Origin: Crossaster papposus
Taxonomy: Eukaryota > Echinodermata > Asteroidea > Velatida > Solasteridae
NCBI GenBank assembly: GCA_037893245.1
Contig: JBAIAA010000509.1
Location: forward strand, 62,001 to 126,000
Direction of reading: 5' to 3'
Length of the DNA stretch: 64,000 nucleotides
The stretch's first letter is position 1; each line of letters starts with the position of its first letter. Both the position numbers and the translations under genes were made by a program. The notes below the pieces were generated by a model, which had not been told where the DNA came from, searched no databases, and saw nothing but the letters and a program-made list of their open reading frames with translations. Below, one piece after another: positions 1 through 11,928 of the stretch.

Positions 1-165
1 GGGTCAAAGTCGTAGGGGATTACCCAGCATTCTTTACAATATGTTCAGTCATGCGTAATGCAATTTAGTGCTTTTTGAAGAGCCACATGTGCTTTTTTTG
101 GTTTGACCCAAGTAACTTTCCTTTCTTGGCTTTACTTCATGTGACAGTGATGGTACATGGATTGC

Positions 166-200
166 AGTTAATTGCCTTGCTCAAGGACACATTTGTCATC
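166..200 (+). mobile_element. Fragment of tRNA-derived SINE body
   Basis: The stretch with TTAATTGCCTTGCTCAAGG closely matches part of the SINE body seen near 60974-61000 (TTAATTGCCTTGCTTAAGG). Only this short block is recognisable, so it is an old fragment. The rest of 1-391 looks like intron sequence upstream of the acceptor at 391. Confidence 0.45.
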
Positions 201-391
201 TAATGATGCTACTACTGGATTGAAAGCCACAATTTTGTCCCCTCTACCCCAGCCAAAACCATGAAAACAAACAGTCTTTATAGCATAAATAATGAATTAA
301 AAAATCCTTTGTAAAAATAAAGTAATACATATACTTTTTTTTTACAATTTACATATAATTTAACTCTTCACATTTCCTTTTTTTTTTACAG

Positions 392-451
392 GCTGGAGGG
401 TCTCCAAAGGAAGAAGAAACTGAAAAATATGAGTTTCTCTTTGATTGGTAA
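392..451 (+). CDS. Probable terminal coding exon, unknown protein
   Basis: A pyrimidine tract of about 20 nt ending in TTTTACAG (AG at 390-391) makes a strong splice acceptor. In the phase-0 frame the next 19 codons read an acidic C-terminus, AGGSPKEEETEKYEFLFDW, followed by TAA at 449-451. The upstream part of the gene lies outside the window, so the incoming phase cannot be checked; another frame stays open longer but is less protein-like. I do not recognise the protein. The sequence after the stop is AT-rich, as expected of a 3' UTR. Confidence 0.42.
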   Translation, partial: AGGSPKEEETEKYEFLFDW

Positions 452-1990
452 AATGCATACATGTACCCATGTAATAATTGGTAGCATAATCCTTGGTATT
501 GGCGCGCATGCCAGCATGTGACTCGTATGTAAAGTTGTATGTCGATGAAAACAAGTGAAAAAAGAATGTTGCATCCTGATGCCACTTTTTTTCATCATAA
601 CATCGCATTTAACATGATGATGAAGGTCAATCAGTGCAATTTTTTTTGAAAGGCATGAATCTCAAACTGAGAAACACTTTCAATTTGGTTAGAAAACACT
701 TGACTCTCCATGGACTTTGTACCCAACCACTGAAGTGGCAGCAGGATAAACAAAGTTCTTTTCAAAAGTGACAGTATTGTGTGCATGTTTAGCATGTTTG
801 TGTTTCTCAAATAGTGGTATTGGTACACATTTACATTATCTGTCTGTATTTACTGTAGTTAGAATAGATCAAACATACATTGAGATCCAACAGATTCGGG
901 GATAGGTGGGTTTTTTTAAGTTGCAAATCTGCTACATCTGACATTTTGTGATTTTAGTATTCTGATGCATTCCTTGATCCTCATAATTCTATCAAAATCC
1001 GTGCCGCCCATTTGAGTGAATTTTGGGCTTGACCAAATTGTGATGAAATATGATGTATGTACCTGGGCCAAGAGGCCTGTTGCACTGCTAGGGGGAATCT
1101 GATTGAACTGCTGTTGTCAAATAATAAGCTGTGTCTACTAAGTCTATCAAAATCAACCAGCATTTTATTAGTGGTTCCAATAATACACGTATCATACCGG
1201 TACATGAGTGATGGATTTTGTTGGACATGGTCCTCTCCTAAGTCGTAACGGTACCTGTAAACAGGGAGTTGGAGTACAATATCTCTACTCAACTTAAGTA
1301 TAAAATGAAAAAGTGTTGGAAGTCATTCTTAATGACACTTCAGTGGCAAATTACAAACTAACGTACCAATATACAATGTATCAGGAATAAGAAGAAATGG
1401 TAAATTGGACCTTAAATTTAGCCATTGTCAAACCTCATTTTTGGAAGCTTGCCTTCAAATTTACCACGTTTTCGTTTAATCGCAAACAAGTAAAAGACCA
1501 AAATAACAGCTTCTAAAGTCGCAATGAGCTTACTTAATAATTATGTATAGACTTCAATAAAGTTATCCATATATATCCAGTCGCCAAGAACAATGCATGC
1601 ATGCGTGTGATGTCTTTCACCAATTACTCTGTGGTGGCTGAACCTGCTGAGACATGAGTATGACGTCAGACCTAAACGAACGACCCACGGCTGACTTGTG
1701 TTGGCTTAGTTGAGCTATTAAGCGAACGCACCCAATATGTCACATGTAATGGCGCCCTCTATACTAAAGGTGTTGTGGCAACATACTTCCAAATTATAGA
1801 GCAGGTTCGATCAAGAACTACATGTATAGTTAACCATAGTTCGCCTAACTGATCGAGCTCGCGCTAGTCGACGATGGTCGGACTAGTCTAGTAGATTACA
1901 TGAATTCGCGACACACATACCGTGGTTGCAATTGGTCACGCTGGTTAGCAATAGCAAATTGGCATATTTTTGTCCAGTTAGTTTGTGATT
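452..1990. other. Non-coding stretch with one CRE palindrome
   Basis: No convincing exon was seen. A perfect CRE-type palindrome TGACGTCA is at 1661-1668, in a somewhat GC-richer patch (about 1600-1900) that could be promoter-like. No start codon with good coding context follows on either strand. Confidence 0.35.
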
Positions 1991-2168
1991 CGAACAAAGA
2001 TACATGTACTGACAATTTGGGAGACTGCCAACATACCGGTAGATCAAGATAGCTCAGTTGGTAGAGTGCTGGTCCGGTATTCCGGAGGTCGCAGGTTCAA
2101 GTCCCGCCTTGCTGATTTCTTTGCTCAGTTTGACGTTTTTGATTCTGTCAGTTTTGTCACCAATGTTA
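1991..2168 (+). mobile_element. tRNA-derived SINE, copy 1
   Basis: Positions 2044-2115 form a 72-nt tRNA-like head with an A-box (TAGCTCAGTTGG) and a B-box (GGTTCAAGTCC), the internal RNA polymerase III promoter. Acceptor-stem pairing is poor, and the anticodon-loop base before the anticodon is C instead of the invariant U, so it is not a working tRNA gene. The block from CGAACAAAGA through CTGACAATTT and CTGCCAACAT to the tail is shared with the copy at 5030-5175. That shared flank is the reason for calling it a SINE rather than an isolated tRNA pseudogene. Confidence 0.65.
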
Positions 2169-2544
2169 CGTAAGATATACATATACACCACAACCCAACC
2201 ACTAGAACCATTGGTCCTTGATCGAACTTGCCCCTAGTCAGGTGTCGACATAAACAGTTTAAAAAAAAACTTATTTTAACTTTACTTTGGAAAAACAAAA
2301 GTAGAGGTTCGGGGAAATATTGTTTTGAAACATCAGTGTACATGTACTTGTTACCTTTACTGCTAATATTTTTACTAATTTTATGTTTAAAGTTTTAGAT
2401 GGTAAAGGGTGCTTGAGCCTTTTTTTTTAGTACATTTTGTAAAAACAAATTCCTAATTGACTCATGCCTTTGTAAGTTGTTTACAACAACAAAAGTGCTC
2501 CTTATAAGAAGTTATTTGAAAGTCAATTTGGGGTGTTTTTAACC

Positions 2545-2690
2545 AATTCACGCTGTTTTTTTTAGTTTTCAAGACCACTGGCACTGGCAGGATTATTTTG
2601 TATCAAACAAATTGGGTTTTTTATTCAGTAAAATATTCCTGTTTTGAAATTGCAACTACTACAAGATGCCAACACTTAGTTTATTAGACT
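2545..2690 (+). repeat. Dispersed repeat shared with 14697-14835
   Basis: Blocks CAGTAAAAT.TTCCT and TGCAACTACTACAAGATG, followed by CCAACACTTAG, recur in the same order at 14697-14835, just after the satellite. There is no ORF; it is probably a decayed mobile element. Confidence 0.5.
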
Positions 2691-2710
2691 AGTTGGCTTG
2701 CACCCGTTCA

Positions 2711-2940
2711 CAGGGGCCTAAGCACACAAATATGCTTAGCATGAAAATTTGTCCTTGGCAAAAACAAGGTTACAGACCAAATTTTCACGTGATCTTTATT
2801 GTTTTTGATTGACAATCGGCTGTTTTTTTGCTTAGCATGAAAAACACAGAATCTTGGCTGGTAACCTGTTTTTAATGAGCAAGACTTTTTTTGTGCTAAG
2901 CAAATTTGTGTGCTTAGCAGCTCTATGAAATTGGCCCCTG
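2711..2940. mobile_element. MITE, CAGGGGC family, copy 1
   Basis: The ends CAGGGGCC and GGCCCCTG are inverted repeats. The interior carries the family marks GCTTAGCATGAAAA, GTGCTAAGCAAA and TGAAATTGGCCCC. Length is 230 bp with no coding capacity. CAGGG-type ends suggest a hAT relative, but no clean 8-bp target duplication is visible. Better copies are at 6001-6241 and 62260-62511. Confidence 0.7.
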
Positions 2941-3116
2941 ATGCGTAATCAATTGTAAACGAAATGTAAATTTTGTAAATTGGGGGCAGTACTTGAAAGC
3001 AGTGGGTGTTTTCCCGACCATCGTTAGAAATTGAGAAAGAACAAAAAATAGTTCACTTTTCTTGACAGCACGCCGGGTGCCCTGATTTCACAGGATGCTT
3101 CAAAACTGCTATTCAC

Positions 3117-3358
3117 TTAACCAGTTCGCGCCGGGATTATTTTAACATCGCCGAGCCGACGGGCGGGATTATTTTTAACGAAACTCGATCCGAAGCGTGT
3201 TCAGGCCTATAGTGCTGGGTAGCACACCCACGCATTTCCGGCCTTGCGCGCTGCTGACATACATTTCCGAACTTGAACTTGGCGTATATATTCGTCATCC
3301 GTTTTGAATTTGGGGAAATTTTTGCGTTTATATTCGTCATCCGGCGCGAACTGGTTAA
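3117..3358. mobile_element. TTAA-flanked MITE with TTAACCAGTTCGCGCCGG ends, copy 1
   Basis: The ends TTAACCAGTTCGCGCCGG and CCGGCGCGAACTGGTTAA are perfect 18-bp inverted repeats including TTAA. The 242-bp interior is non-coding and contains TATTCGTCATCCG blocks. Further copies are at 52403-52627 (opposite orientation) and 11132-11783 (interrupted). Confidence 0.75.
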
Positions 3359-3761
3359 AGTTAAGTAAGATAATTCTTAATAATTTGGTAGTTTTGTTTC
3401 TGATATTAAATATTACCTTTAATATTTTACCTTTCTTATCCATTCATAGTGATCAGGACATAGTATTGACACAGACCTAGTTAGTTTCGTTTTATCTGTA
3501 CAGCTCAGCTTTACATAATTGTATACATCTCGGTATTCTTATTTATTTATATCAAACTGAATAATATTGTTTATGACCATTGTATTCAAAAGTCTTTATA
3601 ATTTACAAAATGCCAATTATATTTTGATTCAAAATCCTGCATATTTTTAATTACTTGCAATTGTATTTAGATGTTTACACTCGAGACCAACTATAAAGTT
3701 GGAGTTTGTTCTCAATTCTTACTTTTTTATTTTCTAAATTATACATATCTTATGCCTGTTA

Positions 3762-4149
3762 TTAGAGGTAGGATACACTATTGGTAGTTGTTTGGATTAT
3801 CATGAACATGTGGATTTTTTTTTTTTTTTTTTTTGGGGGGTGTATTTTATAGTAAATATGGTTTAACTGACGTGTTTGAAGTTTTATAATCATGGTTGTC
3901 GAGGAAAGCACACAAAAAACGGCATTCGTTTTGGATTTGTGTCGGGCAGTGGTTATTATGTTGTTCTTGTTTTTTTCGTCGCCGTCCGGCGATTGTAACT
4001 TTTTGTATATAAAATTCAATTTTTGGGTACAATTATAGGATATCTAGCACAATCATTTTGCTGGATGCCTACAATCATTATTCACTTTCAAATAAGTAAG
4101 ATATTTCTTGATAATTGTTGATATCTGCAAATGATATATCCTACCTTTC
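3762..4149. mobile_element. TTAA MITE family (AGGTAGTATACACC), copy 1, decayed
   Basis: Mutated ends (TTAGAGGTAGGATACACTATTGG and TATATCCTACCTTTCAAA) enclose the shared interior: TTTAACTGACGTGTTTGAAG, GCCGTCCGGCGATTG and GATATCTAGCACAATCATTTTGCTGGATG. It contains a T-run and G-run near 3818-3840. TTAA is no longer intact at the left end. Confidence 0.7.
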
Positions 4150-5029
4150 AAATAACACAGGGTGCCAGTTCGATGGGTCCTGGACATTTGGACTTATGAC
4201 CCTGCTAATCGTATTACTCATAATCATGGGTTTCTATAATAGGTCTTGTGATTGAGGGCAAAGTGAGGGGTGTCACATGCTTGATTCATAAGTAATATAA
4301 ACTAATAATGAGGTTTTATTAAGTTCATATGATTCCAATGAAGTGGCATGGACGTTATTTTTTAAAAGGCAGAGCACAATAAAAGAGGCAGAATATGCAG
4401 AATAAAAGAATTAGAAAGCATATTACAGAGTTTTTTATCTGATTCATTTTGGGTCCACTGAAGAAAACACACAACACAAATTGTCTTTTCCCGTGGTGAT
4501 TTGTGCTGGTACATTTTACCTAGCAAGATACATGTATGAGACCCGGGGACTCCCCCTTAGTCCCCAATACCTTTACAATCTCTAGACTATTATTACCTTA
4601 CGTGTCCCCCTCAAAACCAAAAATAAAAAAAAGGGGGGGGGGGGGGGGGTCCTTCCATCTCATATCTTCTTTATATGTAGTACATGGTAGTGAGCCAGCG
4701 AGAAAAATGTTCACAATAAGTAGATTTTGGGCTCACAATTTGAACAGAAAACCCCTGAAAAAATTTCTTCCTGAAAAAAAAATTATGACAAATGTATGCA
4801 AGACATATGAAATGTAATACCGCCCTCCCTCAGTTGTCTGGAAAAGCACAGAAAATGTTATATATATGTTTAAAGATGTGTGCTATTCAATACAATTAAC
4901 CACAAAATTTGTTCACAGTTTGATCAAGATCGAGAAGTACAAATTTGAACAAAATGCATTCCTTCCTGAAAGGAATTAATCGCATGGATTACTGAGCTAT
5001 CTGAGGTTATGACCTTTGACTAGAGCCCC
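4150..5029. other. Non-coding; homopolymer G run
   Basis: No gene recognised. A run of about 18 G lies near 4634-4651. Short ORFs here are chance. Confidence 0.4.
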
Positions 5030-5175
5030 CGAACAAAGACACTGACAATTTAGAGTCTGCCAACATAAATGACATAAAGCTAAGTTGGTAGATCGTCGCT
5101 ACGTTATTCTGGTGGTCTTGGGTTCAAATCTGCTCCTGTCAGTTTTCTTTGTTTACTTAGATTTTTTCTTTGTTC
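5030..5175 (+). mobile_element. tRNA-derived SINE, copy 2, diverged
   Basis: It starts with CGAACAAAGA, then CTGACAATTT and CTGCCAACAT as in the copy at 1991-2168, followed by a degraded A-box (AGCTAAGTTGG) and B-box (GGTTCAAATCT). The tRNA fold is largely lost. Confidence 0.55.
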
Positions 5176-5471
5176 ACTTTGAAGCTTTTAATATAGGTAC
5201 ATATAAAAAAGACATAGCTTTTTGATTTCAGTGTTTGCCAATTAAATTCCCTTCCAGTGGTGAGAATGTACTTCCCCACATTCAAGGTCTTACTCCAACT
5301 TCTGTAGTTCTCCTTACAATGGAAAGGTTAGCCTGGATCAGTCAATATGCAAATTTACTGCCAGTCTGAAGGAAGCACTTTGCAGAACATGTACTGGTAC
5401 TTTTGTACATACGCAGCACCATTGACACATTTCTTTTGCTCAGTTCCTGCCAAATGTGCTGCTATTAAAAG

Positions 5472-5825
5472 CTGGGCCAATTTCAATAACTTGGCTGCTT
5501 AAGCAAACAAAATTGCTTAAGCACAAAATCCCTTGATTTGTAAATCAGGTTAGGACTAGGACTAGGAGCCAAAATTCCATATAATTATCATGCTAAGCTA
5601 GCAACAGCTGCATGTACACATTCCTCCATGATGTTTACCAATCACAAACAATTAACTTGGTATATACATCACATGGAATTTTGGCTGGTAAGTAAAACCA
5701 TGGTAAAACCAATACGGTAATTTCATGGAGCTGCTAAGCACAAACATTTGTTTAGCACAAAAAAGTCTTGCTCAGTAAAAACATGTTACTAGCCAAAACT
5801 TCCTGTGCTTTCATGCTAAGCAAAA
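5472..5825. mobile_element. Decayed CAGGGGC-family MITE sequence
   Basis: GGGCCAATTTCAATAACTTGG at the left and TTTCATGGAGCTGCTAAGCAC with GTCTTGCTCAGTAAAAAC and TTTCATGCTAAGC at the right match parts of the family at 2711 and 62260. The order suggests rearranged or nested fragments. Confidence 0.45.
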
Positions 5826-6000
5826 ACCAGCTAAATACAAATCAGAAACAATATACTGTATATCACCTATAAATTTTGTGCTAATGTTTTTGCGCGCATG
5901 GATATTTTATTGTTATGTCACTGATTTAAGCAGACTGTCCTGCTAGGTTAAGCGTGCCATTTGCTGTGCTTACTGCTTATCCCTGAAATAGATTGAGGCT

Positions 6001-6241
6001 CAGGGGCAAATTTAAAAAACATGCAAGCACACAAATTTGCTTAGCATGAAAATTCTTCCTTGGCAAAAACCTGAACCAAATGTTTAGGTGGTTTATTGTT
6101 TGTGACTGGTATTCAACTGGTTTTTGCTTAGCATAAAAAGCACATGAAGTTTTGGCTGGTAAGCCATTTGTACTGAACAAGATTATGTTGTGCTAATTAA
6201 GCAAATGGTTGTGCTTACATGTTTTATGAAATTTGCCCCTG
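6001..6241. mobile_element. MITE, CAGGGGC family, copy 2
   Basis: Inverted ends CAGGGGCAAATTT and AAATTTGCCCCTG enclose a 241-bp non-coding body with GCTTAGCATGAAAATTCTTCC and TGTGACTGGTATTCA, which also occur in the copy at 62260-62511. Confidence 0.72.
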
Positions 6242-7440
6242 CTAGCAGAAAATCGTGTGCTTAGCCCCTGAAATTGGGCCCTGAATTACATTTTCAAAAG
6301 CCAATACCTGATCCTAGTCTGTTTGTGTATTGTAAATGTAACTATAAACCTATATTGTAAGCAAAAAAACCAAAACCCACTAAATTATCAGAAAGCACCA
6401 TGGCCCCTAGATTCTAACAACCTGTGTCTGATCTTGATAAGATATTGGTTTAGTAAATAAAGGAACTGTGTATTTATACTGGGAGTGCCCTTTGATCGGT
6501 TCTGATAAAAGACTTTTTCAGAGCTTGAAAAGTGTTGAACTTTGGAAGTACAACAACAACCGTAGATTACTTATGTTGTGTTGTGTTGTGTGTGGAATAA
6601 AGCTATGTTTACACTGTGTTGACACTGTGTTTACATTAAAACTGTGATCTGCTGTGCAAGGTAACCGAGTTCAAATTATAACTCGCAATTTATCCTGTTT
6701 ATAAAGGATAAATCTTTGGAGCAAATCTGATAAAAAGGCTCTAAATCCTGATTTGTAATACCAAATTAGATGCAAAAAGACAATTGGATTTGGTGAAAAG
6801 AGGTATTTGACTGGACTGAAACAATTAAATTATGAAAGATGTTTTGAAAAGGTACATGTATCCTTTCTGTCATTAAAACTGAACATTTACATCTGCACTT
6901 CAAAAACAGGAATGAGCCCCTTAAGTTAGTCGACAATTGTTATCAAAAGTAATTATTTCAAACTTTTTTACCAAAAATTGATAATTGGTTAAAATGGTTC
7001 CTTTAATTTGGTTGGTGAAGAAAAAAATATAGATTTGTTCGAGGTTGAAACAAAAATGATTCAGTATCTACAAAGAATTTGTTTGGTAATTTTGCTGAAA
7101 ACACTGCCATATCATATCCCCTTCGAAAATACACGTATGTGTATATTTCTGCAACTTATAAAATGAAAAAAAGCAATTTAGGAAAATTGAATTAGCTTGC
7201 AAAACAATGCTGGTATGTATAACACACCAAATGAAAGACATATGATCTCACATTACATGTGTATGTAATTTATTTGCAAACATGACAGTCATGACAAACA
7301 ATTCTTCTTGAAAGTATATTATAATTTTAGAAACAAGATTAATTCCTTTCTCTACAAGAAATTATAAAATAAACAAGGGTTTATATTTGATGTCCAATCT
7401 ACTTCCACTAGTCAGAGACCTACACTTTTGAAATAATGGA
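6242..7440. other. No recognisable feature
   Basis: AT-rich sequence without a supported exon, RNA or repeat boundary. Confidence 0.4.
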
Positions 7441-7655
7441 TAGGAAATTTAGTTAGAAGGAAAATGATACCAAGGACTCTCGATTTGGTTTAGTAGTTTT
7501 GATTCCAGCGCCATTTTTGTGAACCAGTCATGGGCTTTAATCGCACACAGTGAACATCCAAGCCCAAATAACCCCTGACCTTAATTCACAAAAATGGTAC
7601 TGGAATCAAAACTACCAAACTGAATCGTATCATTTTCCTTTGAACAAATTTCCTC
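7441..7655. mobile_element. Inverted-repeat element (about 215 bp)
   Basis: The left arm (GGAAATTT, AAGGAAAATGATAC, TAGTTTTGATTCCAG, CCATTTTTGTGAA) is repeated as its reverse complement on the right, ending in GTATCATTTTCCTTTGAAC and AAATTTCC. Arms of about 95 bp with few mismatches surround a short centre. No ORF; MITE-like. Confidence 0.65.
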
Positions 7656-9380
7656 ACCATACACAATAATAGGCAGGTCCCTGGATTTTATAAGGTTGTG
7701 ATTATATTTGACAATCCTGTATAGGAAACCAATTTGTTTTGGTTGTTATACACCAAGTATTATGTCTGGTTTTTATACTCGCAAATATATTCACACACAA
7801 AACTAATGGAATTTTCAGATAAAATTTTTTTTTAATTTATTGCTTGCTTTAAAAAATCATCTTCATCGCCATCAATTTTCAAAAATATTGCGATACATAG
7901 TTGTGGTTAATCTATTTACACATCAGATGTCATAAGGCCAGTTTATATTTAAAAGAAAAGGAAATAGTATGTACACCAATTAGCCTAAGGAGAGTCCAAA
8001 AATGACATTGAAAAAATGTACAAAATTAGTGTTTTTATAAATTCCCAATAATAATAATATTCTCAAGCATTTCACAACTTTAAAAGCTGTACTACAGACA
8101 GGGGGAAGACAGCAATTTCGTTTTTTTTCATACACAAGTCCGTTACTAATTAGTGAATTTATCTTATAAGATTGTTTCTAATGGGCACGAGAGACAATTC
8201 GTTGGGACTGACTACTGTACTGAACTATGAACCAAGAATGTCTAAAATGCTTTTGTGTCAAATTGTCAGAATCTTGAACAATAGGTTTATGTTTTAGACA
8301 CTAAATATAAGTAGAGATTATAATACCGGTACCTCAAAATAAACACTTAGGAAGACAATCCCATAGAGATGTACACAAACTTAAAACAGTCCTAACTTGT
8401 TTACCCTAACCCTTTTCTCTAAGATCTTCAAGATTTATGCTATTTAGACCAAAATCTGTCGTTCTAGGACAAAAATAACTCAAAAATATTGTTTTTTAGG
8501 GTAGGCCTAGCTAGACACTTTAGGGAGACACTGAAATGTCTCCCTAAGTGCCACTGTCTCCTTATTACCTAAAAACTTACGCTAATTTGTCTCCCCAAGT
8601 GCCTATTTGGAAGAATTACAGTTCAGACATTTCAAATGTCTTAAACGTAAGCTTTCTAATCACTAACTACATTTCAGACATTTTCAAACCTCATAATGTC
8701 TGAAACAAAATCAGGGTAATATGTTTAAGAACATTGGTCTTGTTCACATTTTAGACAATTTGACACTACCAAAAGCGTTTCAGACATTCCTAGTTCATAG
8801 ATATAGATGTACATGTAACATAAAAAGGTTCTTTAAAATACTCATTGTGATATTATTAAAGTCCATAAAATATATACATAAATATATTTACTCTATATTT
8901 GTATAAATCTTATACAACCACTCAAACCCGACTAAATCATTTTCTGTTACTTGTATATACAAACATGTTTTGAATTGAAATAGAATTGCAACTAATCAAT
9001 ATTTATTTACAAACAAATTGCCAAAAATGATGAAAGAATTTTAGAAAGAAATTTTAGAAAGACATTTTATTTCCTAGGAAGTCTAATAAAAACGAAACAC
9101 TGGAGTTTTATTGCGAATAATCTGTTTATAGTCAACACCTAATTAAAGGGCATGATATCGATGCATGCTGTTTTCTCATACATTATGCTAATGCAAAATA
9201 TAACACATTGGTACGTGTATCAATGGATTCAATGACCACGAATGATGCATTCCAACATATTAAATACAAAATTCTATGAAAAAAATCCAAGCCGGCGATT
9301 CGCAGATCGCTAGTGTTCCTTTTCCTGCGATCGATCCCTATACGTTTTGATTTCAAAAAAGAAATCTAATTTTGTGCATT
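7656..9380. other. AT-rich, no gene seen
   Basis: Near 8500-8700 the words AGACATTT, TGTCTCC and CCTAAGTGCC recur in a loose cluster. No coding or structural RNA signal was found. Confidence 0.35.
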
Positions 9381-9383
9381 TAA

Positions 9384-9660
9384 TTACCCCCAGATGACCT
9401 TTAACCTGAGTTGTGATGAACCCAAAGTTTAAATCCATCAAAGTTATATTAAAATCCATCCAATTCTTTAGACAATGAAACAACTGAAACATATTTGAAC
9501 AATGACCAAGTCCACAAATGACCCCTGCATGACCTTTGACCTCAGTAATCCGATGAAGAATTACATCTTTCCACCCAAGGGTCACTGCATCCAAGTTTCA
9601 TCAAAATCCTTGAAAGCATGTAGAAGTTATACTGAACCTGAAACTTGGTCAATACGGTCA
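9384..9660. repeat. Decayed repeat carrying TGACCTTTGACCT direct-repeat motifs
   Basis: Two similar halves carry CCAGATGACCTTTAACCTGAG (near 9390) and GCATGACCTTTGACCTCAG (near 9528), each followed by TGATGAA or CGATGAA. The second is a clean DR1 nuclear-receptor-type element (TGACCTTTGACCT). The text GGTCACTGCATCCAAGTTTC resembles an old dispersed element. Confidence 0.4.
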
Positions 9661-10275
9661 CACAGAACGGAAGTGTCTACACAATTTTTGTTTTAGGCAG
9701 CACAAAAAATGGTTGCTACATTTGTACATAATGTACACGATAGTCAGTTCAATGATCAAGGCACATCAACGACAAAATTCTGAAGATACTTACAAATGAA
9801 AGAACATCATTAAATTACTTTTAAATTTCGAGTAGACAAACGGAATGATTCTTTTTATAGCTGTGAGAAATTCTACAACCTCCTAAAAATGTAAATGAAA
9901 AGATTTTTCGATAATAACTACTATCCGTAATACATGTACTTTAACATACAAACAAATTATTGTGAAGGACTTAGTTTTTAAAATAAATTTGAAATCACAT
10001 TGGGATATATATTTTCTCTCTGCAGACATGTACATTAAAACCAACAAACAAATTATTAAAATATAATTTGAATAAAAATGTTGTTTTTTAATTTATTCAT
10101 TACATATCTCCAAAAGGGATAACATACTCTAATTATGTCTGTCTGTCAAAAATATTCAAAAATACAAAAATATTCCTCTATTTATGCACCTATTGCATAA
10201 CATTTTATTAAAATATCATGGGACACGAATACACCAATCAGTAAGCCACGCATTATGCATAAAGCAAGTAAAAAC
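9661..10275. other. No recognisable feature
   Basis: AT-rich sequence; the ORFs are short and not protein-like. Confidence 0.35.
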
Positions 10276-10790
10276 AACTGTACACTTTTAAAATCGGTCA
10301 TAGTTTTATAGCAATATAGATAGGATATTTTCATGAACATGTACATCTTATAGTAACTCTTCCAGTTTGTTTTGGTGCCATTTTTACTGAATTAGTTAAG
10401 GGGTTTGGGTGAAATCCGAGTTGCACCAACTGGTCAGGGCTCGATAATAAAAAAACAATTAGAAGAACACAACCATTGTCTTAATTGCCATATTAATTTA
10501 ATTTAATTGTTTTAAATGAACATGAAGTTTATAAGCTAATGAAATTCTTTTTAGGCCCTCTTAACTTATTAATATTTTAATTCTTTCTTTTTGTTAGACA
10601 ATGGTTGTGTTTTTTTTTATTATCTCATTCTTATCCAGCCTTGACCAGTTAGCGCAACTCAGATTGCACCCAACCCGCTTAAAAACTAGTAAAAATGTCA
10701 CCCAAAAAAGCAGGAAGAGTTGGGAAAATATCTTATCTATACTGCTACAGAATAAAACTATGGCCAATTTAAAAAGTGTATAGTTTTTTT
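10276..10790. mobile_element. Long imperfect palindrome (about 515 bp)
   Basis: Nested complementary blocks line up across the centre near 10535. The outer pair is GTACACTTTTAAAATCGG with CCAATTTAAAAAGTGTA. Next comes AATATAGATAGGATATTTTC with GAAAATATCTTATCTATA. The inner pair is CTGGTCAGGGCT with AGCCTTGACCAG, then CACAACCATTGTCT with AGACAATGGTTGTG. Arms are about 240 bp. It is a foldback/MITE-type element, and the apparent ORFs inside are by-products. Confidence 0.7.
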
Positions 10791-11131
10791 TGTACTCACA
10801 CTGTGCATACCTAGCCAATCACTAGCAGTAAGTAGATAACGCCTTTGGCTTTAGGAAAAGGCCAAAATTACATTTCCCATTTATTAACGGTACTGGAAAA
10901 ACAGTACCGTTGAAAGTACCGTTTAAGTGAATTTTTTTTTAAAGGGTCGGACAAAATGGCGAGCATTCGCGCACATGCATGGTAAATACAGATGCTTAGT
11001 AGACAATAGCATGGGTTACCCATGAGATAGTCTACTATATGCATGTGCTTTCAGATACATGTACGGGACATACGCACGAACATCACCCAAGCTACACATG
11101 AAAGGATGGGGGCAGAAGTACATTGTAAATG

Positions 11132-11783
11132 TTAACCAGTTCGTGTCAGAGGACTTGTATATATACACGCAAAGATTTTTTTCATAATTCAAAATGGATG
11201 ACGGATAAACATGTCACAAGCATTGACCAGGGGTGCGTTCCACTTACGCGAACTGTTTGCGTGAACGTTCGCCTACGTTTTGAGTTTGCGTTATTTGAAG
11301 TGGAACGATATTTTAAAGACTACGTTTTCAAAATGGCGGGCCCATTGACAGTGACATCGTTTGGTTGGCTGCTTTTTGTCCAACTCATTATTTTTCTTTA
11401 AAAGATCCCTATAACTGCTCAAAACAATCCACCGTTTATAACGAAAAGTATGAAACGTAAATCAAAACCGCCATCTTTAAAATACGTCACTGGCCAACAG
11501 CGAACAGCTCGGAATGTCGTTCGCCGTTTTCGCTAACGTTCGCTAACATAATTGGCGAACATTGCGTTCCACTCACGCGAACGACGCTAATGTTGGCCAA
11601 CGTTGGCAATGTTCGCTTGAGCGGAACGCACCCCAGCTCGCAGCGAGCGAGGCCAGAACTATCAAGGTGGGCTAAACCCACATATGCCGTCCTGAACCCC
11701 GTCTAGGATCAAAGGTTGTGAAAAAACAATCCTGCACCTTTGCCCGGTCAATGTCAAAATAATCCTGGCGCGAACTGAGTTAA
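11132..11783. mobile_element. TTAACCAGTTCGCGCC-family MITE, copy 2, interrupted
   Basis: The left end TTAACCAGTTCGTG at 11132 and right end GCGCGAACTGAGTTAA at 11783 match the family at 3117 and 52403, as do the interior words AAAATGGATGACGGATAAACA and CAGCGAGCGAGGCC. The middle is displaced by the element at 11229-11635. Confidence 0.65.
11229..11635. mobile_element. hAT-like MITE (AGGGGTGCGTTCCAC ends), copy 1, nested
   Basis: The ends AGGGGTGCGTTCCACT and GCGGAACGCACCCCA are inverted repeats. The body carries GCGAACG/CGTTCGC blocks and TGGCCAACAGCGAACAGCTC. It sits inside the older TTAA-type MITE at 11132-11783. A second copy is at 57959-58495. The CAGGGG end motif is typical of hAT elements, but the superfamily is inferred from ends only. 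Confidence 0.65.
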
Positions 11784-11818
11784 TCAGCATTTCCCCAGCT
11801 CCACCTATTTCAGGTGGA

Positions 11819-11928
11819 TAGTTAATATTAATTAGCTCCCCTCGATATTGGAAGTTGACAAACTTCGCCAAGAGAACTAGTAGTTGGTCCAATACTTCCA
11901 ATACTGAAGGGAGCTAATATTGACTACT
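11819..11928. repeat. Inverted repeat (about 110 bp)
   Basis: TAGTTAATATTAATTAGCTCCC with GATATTGGAAG is mirrored by CTTCCAATACTG with GGGAGCTAATATTGACTA. It forms a hairpin with arms of about 37 bp; nature unknown. Confidence 0.5.

Noticed and set aside
2044..2115. Functional tRNA gene
   Set aside because: Poor acceptor-stem pairing, a C in place of the invariant U33, and shared SINE flanks. It is a tRNA-derived repeat.
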